Source: Veillonella sp. VA137 (GTDB lineage: Bacteria > Bacillota > Negativicutes > Veillonellales > Veillonellaceae). From it: a stretch of DNA of 64,000 bases. The position numbers were made by a program, and so were the translations under genes. The stretch spans positions 210,564 through 274,563 of the forward strand of contig NZ_RQVK01000001.1 in assembly GCF_003992015.1 (NCBI RefSeq). Direction: 5' to 3'. The notes under the pieces are model-generated. The model saw only the letters and a program-made list of their open reading frames with translations, did no database searches and was not told where the DNA came from. This document shows, piece by piece, positions 58,304-64,000 of this stretch (within the stretch, counting starts at the first letter, position 1; the number at the start of each line of letters is the position of its first letter).

Positions 58304-58436
58304 TATAAACTCAGGGAATCAACAAAAAAACGTGGTATACTTAAGATACAAGAAGTCATATATGGAACACTAACAAACATACTATAGGATATATGAAGAA
58401 TCCATCACCATCCTATTACCCTAAAGGAGGCTATGT

Positions 58437-61400
58437 ATGCACATATTCCGTCTATTTGTCACTCCTCGCACTACCACATCACAAGAGTCACAGCAACTAC
58501 TTACGACATTGCAACAAGACTTTCAGATTCCTCTCACCGACCTCACAATCTACGAACGATACGATATCTCTGGGATTACAGAATCAGAGTTTGAACGTGC
58601 CAAAACGCTCATTTTTTCTGAACCGCCCTTAGAAATTACCTGTACTACATTAAACCTGTCCGTCCTAGACCATCCCATTGCTATCGCCCCTATGCCGGGT
58701 CAATATGACCAACGTGCTGATTCTGCTGAGCAATGCCTAGCCATTCTTACTGGTCATAATAGTTGTACAGTCCGTACTGCACGAATCTATGTCTTACAGG
58801 GTCATCTAAGTAAAACACATATAGATACAGCTCGACAATATCTCTTGCAATCTATCGATGCCAGTGAAAGCTCCATGGACCTTCCTACTACACTAGACAT
58901 AGTCACACCAGTGATACCAGAAACTTCTCACATAGAGGAATTCACCACGCTGTCGAAAATAAACCTAAACGAGCTCCTTCACTCTATGCAATTGGCCATG
59001 ACCTTAGAAGACCTACTATGCATTCAAAGGTATTTTCAAAAAGAACATCGCAATCCAACGGTGACTGAAATTCGTGTATTAGACACCTATTGGTCAGATC
59101 ATTGTCGTCACAGTACGTTCAATACCAAACTAACAGAGATTACCTTCGAAGATTCACCATTTACTAAACCAATACAAAAAACGTATCAAACTTATCTTGA
59201 AGCAAAACAACAACTGAACCCATCCACCAAGGTAGCATCCACATTAATGGACATCGCCACCATGGCGATGCAAGAACTCCGTCATCAAGGCAAACTAAAT
59301 CAATTAGGTATATCGGACGAAATCAATGCTTGCACCATCATGGTTCCGGTACAGGTGGATGGTATAGAGGAAGAATGGCTTTTATTGTTCAAAAACGAAA
59401 CCCATAATCACCCTACTGAAATCGAACCTTTCGGTGGTGCTGCCACTTGTTTAGGTGGTTGTATTCGAGATCCTCTCAGTGGTCGTGCCTATGTATACCA
59501 GGCTATGCGTATCACTGGATCTGGTAACCCTCTAGTCTCAAAAGAACATACCTTGCTAGGTAAATTACCACAATCCTATATCACTACAACCGCTGCCAAA
59601 GGATTTTCTTCCTACGGCAACCAAATCGGTGTTCCTACCGGGGAAGTACGAGAATATTACCATGATTCCTATAGAGCCAAACGATTAGAAGTAGGTGCTG
59701 TCATCGGAGCTGTACCACGATCTCATGTACGTCGTGAAAGCCCCGCTCAAGGAGATCTCATTGTCTTACTAGGCGGCAAAACAGGTCGTGACGGCTGTGG
59801 CGGTGCTACGGGATCTTCTAAAACACATACGAAAGACTCCCTCTCTACCTGTGGTACCGAAGTACAAAAAGGAAATCCTGTCACTGAAAGAAAAATACAA
59901 CGTCTATTCCGCATCCCAGAGGTGACACAATGCATCAAGCGATGCAACGACTTTGGAGCAGGTGGTGTGGCCGTTGCTATTGGAGAACTCGCAGATAGCA
60001 TTCACATTCACCTAAATGCGATACCTACAAAATACACTGGACTCACTGGAACAGAGCTAGCCATCTCAGAATCTCAAGAGAGAATGGCTTGTATCATAGA
60101 TCCTATCTATTGGAAACGAATCCAATCCTATTGTGCAGAGGAAAATCTAGAGGTTACCATCGTAGGAGAAGTGACAAATACTGGACGCCTAGTAATGGAC
60201 TTTCGAGGAGAAATTATCGTCAACCTACATCGTCAATTCTTAGCTACAAATGGAGCTACACAACGTGCTACTGCTCATATCGTATCTCCCAAAGCAAATC
60301 ACACTCCTTCCTTTGTTACGAATCCATCTTCCCTCTCTACAACAACCAAATCTTCCATAGAAACACGATTTCATCAAGCCTTACAAGATTTGAACAGTAC
60401 CTCGCAAGAAGGATTGCGAGCTATGTTTGACTCTACTGTAGGTGGGAATACAGTGCTCTTCCCTTTCAGCGGAACCTATCTGAAAACTCCGGTCCAAGGG
60501 ATGGTAGCAAAACTTCCTGTGCTGCACGGAAACACCACAACCACAAGCATCATGACCCATGGATTTGATCCCTACCTATCAGAATGGAGTCCCTACCATG
60601 GCGCTCAATATGCTGTGCTCCTAAGCTTAGCTAAATTAGCCGCTTTAGGCGGAGATATCTCTAAAGCCTATCTAAGTTTTCAAGAATATTTTGAAAAACT
60701 CAGCAGCCCTACCTCTTGGGGTAAAGTGGTATCTGCTCTATTGGGAGCCTATGAGGCGCAACACCAATTAGGTGTGGCCGCTATTGGTGGTAAAGATTCT
60801 ATGAGTGGTACATTCCAAGACCTGACTGTACCACCTACGCTCATTTCCTTCGCCGTCACTACCGAAGAAGTCCACAGGATTTTGGCACCTCACTTTCATG
60901 AGGCACAACACCACATCCTATTTCTCCATGTGCCAGAGCACGATGATGGGACACCTGATTGGGCAACCTTTACAGCGCATTGTAATACTTTGCGTTCTCA
61001 CAATCTACAGCAACACGTATACAGTGCGTACGTAGTCGAACAGGACGGCATAGGTTCTGCTACGGTGAAGGCATGTTTAGGCAATAACATTGGATGTATC
61101 TACCATACAGAAGATCTACAACGATTAGCTACCACTATATCTGCTATGCATAAAAAACGAAGAACAGAGCAAACGGTCACAGCTCAATCCCGGGCTACTC
61201 CATCAAAAAATCATAGTGCCCATACATCCGAGATTCATATCCCCCATGCCTCATTAACTCCTAAAGATATATTGTTCTACCCCCTCCGTGGTTCCTTCCT
61301 CATAGAGGTAGATACTGTGACAGCTCAAACATTACAAGCACTACCTCACATCTATCACATTGGCACTACTCATAAGGACCCTACGATCGTCATAGACGAT

Positions 61401-62504
61401 GCTACGATGCCCTTACATGACCTGTTTCAATCCTATGAAAGTACCTTAGCCCCTCTCTTTCCTATCTATCCAAAGGAAACCTTCTCTGTCACAAAAGATC
61501 TCTCAGCCTCAGAGATAGAAACACATACTTCAGAATCTTATGTATCAAATGAACTACAGATTACAGAATCTAGTGCTTTGTGCAATCACCTTGATGTATC
61601 AAATATATTAGACAGTAGCAGTAGAGCAATGCGTTCCTCCTCTAACAACAAACCACTACACACTACACAACCCAAACTAGGTAGTAAGTATTCCTCTCTA
61701 TCTCACCCGAAAGTGCTCATTCCTGTATTCCCCGGCACTAATTGTGAATACGAATCTGCACGGGCTTTCACAGAACATGGTGCTAAGGTTGAAACCTTTG
61801 TCATTCGCAATCGAAATAGCCAAGAGTTACAAGAATCCATACAAGCATTAGCACACAATATAAATACAGCACAAATTGTATGTTTCCCTGGTGGATTCAG
61901 CGGCGGTGATGAACCTGCCGGATCGGGCAAGTTTATAGCTACCCTGTTTCACAATCCATACTTGCAAGAGTCTTTAGAAAATTTATTATACACGCGTGAT
62001 GGTTTAGTGCTTGGTATATGCAATGGGTTTCAAGCACTGATTAAGCTTGGATTAGTCTCAACAGGCCATATCCAACCACTGGAGCAAACCAGTCCTACCT
62101 TAACCTACAATACAATGGGTCGTCACATTTCTACGATAGTCCATACAAAAGTTGTATCCACAAATTCACCATGGCTCAGTACTTGTCAAATAGGCGACAT
62201 CTACACAGTCCCTATTTCTCATGGAGAAGGCCGTTTTCTTGCTACAACAGAACAAGTAGAAGAACTCTATGCACAGGGGCAAATTGCCACACAATATGTA
62301 GACCTAGTGGGTAATACTACCTATGATCCACGATGGAATCCTAACCAATCTATAGGTGCTGTAGAAGGATTATTAAGCCCTGATGGCAGAATATTAGGAA
62401 AAATGGCTCATATAGAACGCATGGGCCATGATACACATAAAAATATAGAAGGTAATCTTGTGATGCCAATCTTTGCATCAGGGGTGCACTACTTTACAGA
62501 CTAA
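58437..62504 (+). CDS. purL: Phosphoribosylformylglycinamidine synthase PurL, single-chain with glutaminase domain
   Basis: 1355 aa. It joins synthetase and glutaminase in one chain. ATP-site landmarks include NETHNHPTEIEPFGGAATCLGG (parts NETHNHPTEIEPFGG and AATCLGGCIRD), GCGGATG and GGNTVLFPF. From about residue 1089 the class I glutaminase follows: PVFPGTNCEYES, FPGGFSGGDEP, nucleophile region LGICNGFQALIKLG and SHGEGRF. Ser/Thr-rich stretches at about 905-935 and 1020-1085 interrupt the fold. The ATG has AAAGGAGG 6 nt upstream. Divergent from purF, so both halves of the pathway may share control. Confidence 0.95.
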   Translation: MHIFRLFVTPRTTTSQESQQLLTTLQQDFQIPLTDLTIYERYDISGITESEFERAKTLIFSEPPLEITCTTLNLSVLDHPIAIAPMPGQYDQRADSAEQCLAILTGHNSCTVRTARIYVLQGHLSKTHIDTARQYLLQSIDASESSMDLPTTLDIVTPVIPETSHIEEFTTLSKINLNELLHSMQLAMTLEDLLCIQRYFQKEHRNPTVTEIRVLDTYWSDHCRHSTFNTKLTEITFEDSPFTKPIQKTYQTYLEAKQQLNPSTKVASTLMDIATMAMQELRHQGKLNQLGISDEINACTIMVPVQVDGIEEEWLLLFKNETHNHPTEIEPFGGAATCLGGCIRDPLSGRAYVYQAMRITGSGNPLVSKEHTLLGKLPQSYITTTAAKGFSSYGNQIGVPTGEVREYYHDSYRAKRLEVGAVIGAVPRSHVRRESPAQGDLIVLLGGKTGRDGCGGATGSSKTHTKDSLSTCGTEVQKGNPVTERKIQRLFRIPEVTQCIKRCNDFGAGGVAVAIGELADSIHIHLNAIPTKYTGLTGTELAISESQERMACIIDPIYWKRIQSYCAEENLEVTIVGEVTNTGRLVMDFRGEIIVNLHRQFLATNGATQRATAHIVSPKANHTPSFVTNPSSLSTTTKSSIETRFHQALQDLNSTSQEGLRAMFDSTVGGNTVLFPFSGTYLKTPVQGMVAKLPVLHGNTTTTSIMTHGFDPYLSEWSPYHGAQYAVLLSLAKLAALGGDISKAYLSFQEYFEKLSSPTSWGKVVSALLGAYEAQHQLGVAAIGGKDSMSGTFQDLTVPPTLISFAVTTEEVHRILAPHFHEAQHHILFLHVPEHDDGTPDWATFTAHCNTLRSHNLQQHVYSAYVVEQDGIGSATVKACLGNNIGCIYHTEDLQRLATTISAMHKKRRTEQTVTAQSRATPSKNHSAHTSEIHIPHASLTPKDILFYPLRGSFLIEVDTVTAQTLQALPHIYHIGTTHKDPTIVIDDATMPLHDLFQSYESTLAPLFPIYPKETFSVTKDLSASEIETHTSESYVSNELQITESSALCNHLDVSNILDSSSRAMRSSSNNKPLHTTQPKLGSKYSSLSHPKVLIPVFPGTNCEYESARAFTEHGAKVETFVIRNRNSQELQESIQALAHNINTAQIVCFPGGFSGGDEPAGSGKFIATLFHNPYLQESLENLLYTRDGLVLGICNGFQALIKLGLVSTGHIQPLEQTSPTLTYNTMGRHISTIVHTKVVSTNSPWLSTCQIGDIYTVPISHGEGRFLATTEQVEELYAQGQIATQYVDLVGNTTYDPRWNPNQSIGAVEGLLSPDGRILGKMAHIERMGHDTHKNIEGNLVMPIFASGVHYFTD

Positions 62505-62566
62505 TACATCAATAGAGTACTCTCTCGTTAAACTGAACCAAACTATAACAAAAGTTGGGAAACACA

Positions 62567-62607
62567 AATAGAGGAAGATGGAGTAAAGGCCTTCATCTTC
62601 CTCTATT
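62567..62607 (+). terminator. Hairpin after purL
   Basis: A perfect 14-bp stem (AATAGAGGAAGATG / CATCTTCCTCTATT) with a 13-nt loop, but without a T-run. Probably ends or protects the purL transcript. Confidence 0.65.
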
Positions 62608-62621
62608 GGTATATTGCTTGA

Positions 62622-62668
62622 CAAAAAAGGCTATGACAACATGTAACACATGTTAGCATAGCCCTTTA
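62622..62668 (-). terminator. Terminator of hpf
   Basis: GGGCTATG...AACATG pairs with CATGTTG...CATAGCC with small mismatches. On the minus strand six T follow. Confidence 0.85.
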
Positions 62669-62695
62669 TATTAATATATGCTGTAGGAATTATCA

Positions 62696-63229
62696 TTAAC
62701 CCACTTCTGGTTCTAACAAACCATATTTACCATCATGTCGACGATATACAACGTTCATGATTTCGGTATCTTCATTGAAGAACATAAAGAAGTCATGTTC
62801 CAATAGATTCATTTGTAAAATTGCTTCTTCCACGCTCATAGGACGTACAGTAAAGTTTTTGCGACGTACTACTTCCAATTCCTTTTCTTCTGGAATCGCT
62901 TCCACAGTTGTCACATCTACATGGAATCCAGTTTCTTTACGGAATCGTTTCGCTAACCGTGTTTTATGTTTATGGATTTGACGAACAATTTTATCCACTA
63001 CTAAATCAATAGCGGCATACATATCTAAGTGGTTTTCTACACCACGCAATACTACACTTTCTACAAAGCATGTCACTTCTACTTTACGTTCTTCTTTTTC
63101 CACGGATAATACAACTTGCACTGTCACTGGAGTTTCAAAATAACGAGATAACTTTTCTACCCGTTTTTCAATATATTCACGTAACGCTGCTGTCACTTCA
63201 AGATTTTTGCCTCGTACTGTTAATTTCAT
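62696..63229 (-). CDS. hpf: Ribosome hibernation promoting factor, long form
   Basis: 177 aa. N-terminal S30AE domain (MKLTVRGKNLEVTAALREYI) and C-terminal dimerisation domain (NFTVRPMSVEEAILQMNLL, then VVYRRHDGKYGLLEP). The long form makes 100S ribosome dimers in resting cells. The ATG at 63229 has AAAGGA 8 nt upstream. An ATG three codons earlier overlaps that site. Confidence 0.95.
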   Translation of the reverse strand: MKLTVRGKNLEVTAALREYIEKRVEKLSRYFETPVTVQVVLSVEKEERKVEVTCFVESVVLRGVENHLDMYAAIDLVVDKIVRQIHKHKTRLAKRFRKETGFHVDVTTVEAIPEEKELEVVRRKNFTVRPMSVEEAILQMNLLEHDFFMFFNEDTEIMNVVYRRHDGKYGLLEPEVG

Positions 63230-63405
63230 AGTGCTCATCCTTTCTGTATTACCTATAAATAAGTACCATATTTATATAGTTCTACAGAAATTCTTAAAAC
63301 CCTTTTTAATTTTTCAAAAATTTTTCCTACTCTAATCTCCCTTTGTTGTTCTACAGTCCCTTTGTCAATACCCTTAGTACTGCTTTTGCCTTTACAAATA
63401 CAAAT

Positions 63406-63452
63406 TAAAAAGCTTAGGATCTCCTACTAGGAATATCCTAAGCCTTTTTGTT
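63406..63452 (-). terminator. Terminator of the cold-shock gene
   Basis: AAAAAGCTTAGGAT pairs with ATCCTAAGCCTTTTT (one mismatch) around a loop. A/T runs flank it on both sides, so it may work both ways. Confidence 0.85.
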
Positions 63453-63457
63453 ATGAA

Positions 63458-63655
63458 CTAAGCTTTATATACGTTAGCCGCTTGAAGACCGCGGTTGCCA
63501 TCTACGATTTCAAATTCTACTTGTTGTCCTTCGGATAAAGACTTAAAGCCATCTTCTTGGATTGCAGAAAAATGAACGAATACATCGCTGCCATCTTCTC
63601 TTTCAATAAATCCATAACCTTTTTCTGCGCTGAACCATTTTACTTTCCCAAGCAT
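63458..63655 (-). CDS. Cold-shock domain protein (Csp)
   Basis: 65 aa from the ATG at 63655 ([20 protein letters not shown]). RNP1 KGYGFIE and RNP2 VFVHFSAI are intact. Small single-stranded nucleic-acid binder. AGGAGG lies 7 nt upstream. A longer reading to 63742 covers the promoter and is rejected. Confidence 0.95.
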   Translation of the reverse strand: MLGKVKWFSAEKGYGFIEREDGSDVFVHFSAIQEDGFKSLSEGQQVEFEIVDGNRGLQAANVYKA

Positions 63656-63713
63656 GATAATTCCTCCTACCTTTAATACTGCAAGCGATTTAGAGTATCT
63701 AAATCTTGCTTTC

Positions 63714-63742
63714 ATGTTATCACTATATATGTATGTTGTCAA
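63714..63742 (-). promoter_or_regulatory. Promoter of the cold-shock gene
   Basis: A perfect TTGACA -35 (63742-63737), then 17 bp, then TAACAT (63719-63714), giving a leader of about 50 nt. Upstream bases to 64000 are very AT-rich, with no gene seen; they could act as an UP-type element. Confidence 0.7.
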
Positions 63743-64000
63743 TCAAAATATTATTTTATTTTCAAGATTATAGTAGATTGATATAATTCAACGAAATTAT
63801 TAATCAATTATTTCATTTTATCCTTATAATATATACATTTAGGATATATTTTACACTTTATATATTTACTATATAAATCAATTTATATTCACATTATGTT
63901 TTATTTTTATGAATTTATGAAATCTATCAGTTATCAAGACTGTGTTAATCATTTTTATTCAAATCGTTTTGTTTTTTCCTCATGCATATCATTTTAATAA

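Noticed and set aside
58205..58436. Purine riboswitch between purF and purL
   Set aside because: No aptamer core or terminator is visible on either strand; only ordinary promoters and ribosome sites.

Overview
The window looks like chromosome of a Veillonella-type member of the Negativicutes. This is inferred from gene content, not from a marker gene. The DNA is AT-rich with Firmicute-style AGGAGG ribosome sites. Firmicute-type genes (suf operon, CIRCE-controlled groESL, long-form HPF, an ANTAR two-component pair) sit beside diderm traits: a YadA-like trimeric autotransporter, a DcuA/DcuB-type C4-dicarboxylate carrier and a catalase. Nearly everything is on the minus strand. Exceptions are an M29 aminopeptidase (3.2-4.4 kb), a small BFD-like [2Fe-2S] protein (5.55 kb) and purL (58.4-62.5 kb).

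Layout: 0-3.1 kb, DNA uptake and replication (holA start, comEC, comEA). 3.2-5.8 kb, aminopeptidase, HAD phosphatase, [2Fe-2S] protein. 5.9-10.8 kb, sufCBDSU behind a leader that could attenuate transcription. 11.4-15.8 kb, a DAP-decarboxylase-like gene, doxX and katA, with a degenerate repeat family filling the gaps; katA has a consensus promoter overlapped by a Fur/PerR-type box. 16.2-18.2 kb, groESL under CIRCE. 18.3-25.2 kb, one compact unit: Fic-thiL fusion, tsaE, tsaB, rimI, tsaD, then a HisKA_2 kinase and an ANTAR regulator translationally coupled to tsaD. 25.4-29.6 kb, an Opu-type osmoprotectant transporter, GerM lipoprotein and cell-wall amidase. 30.1-37.9 kb, an amino-acid permease, a dcuB-like carrier and a five-gene nickel/peptide-type ABC transporter.

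38.3-44.5 kb is an accessory island: a GmrSD-like DUF262 nuclease, a helicase-HNH gene broken by one in-frame stop, an unknown 177-aa gene coupled to it, and a complete YadA-like adhesin whose 3' end is duplicated as a decayed fragment on the far side of the helicase pair. 44.6-53.7 kb holds rlmD, a TerC/YjbE-type protein, a 3D-domain wall protein, a FecCD-type metal/siderophore transporter with two tandem binding proteins, and nhaA. 53.7-62.5 kb is purine synthesis (purF-purM-purN-purD on minus, purL divergent on plus). hpf and a cold-shock gene close the window.

The most unusual items are the Fic-ThiL fusion, the defence-like island flanked by adhesin sequence, the suf and dcuB leader structures, the perfect operator over the start site of the [2Fe-2S] gene, a ComEC whose C-terminal domain lacks the metallo-beta-lactamase motif, and the degenerate 91-bp repeats around doxX/katA.
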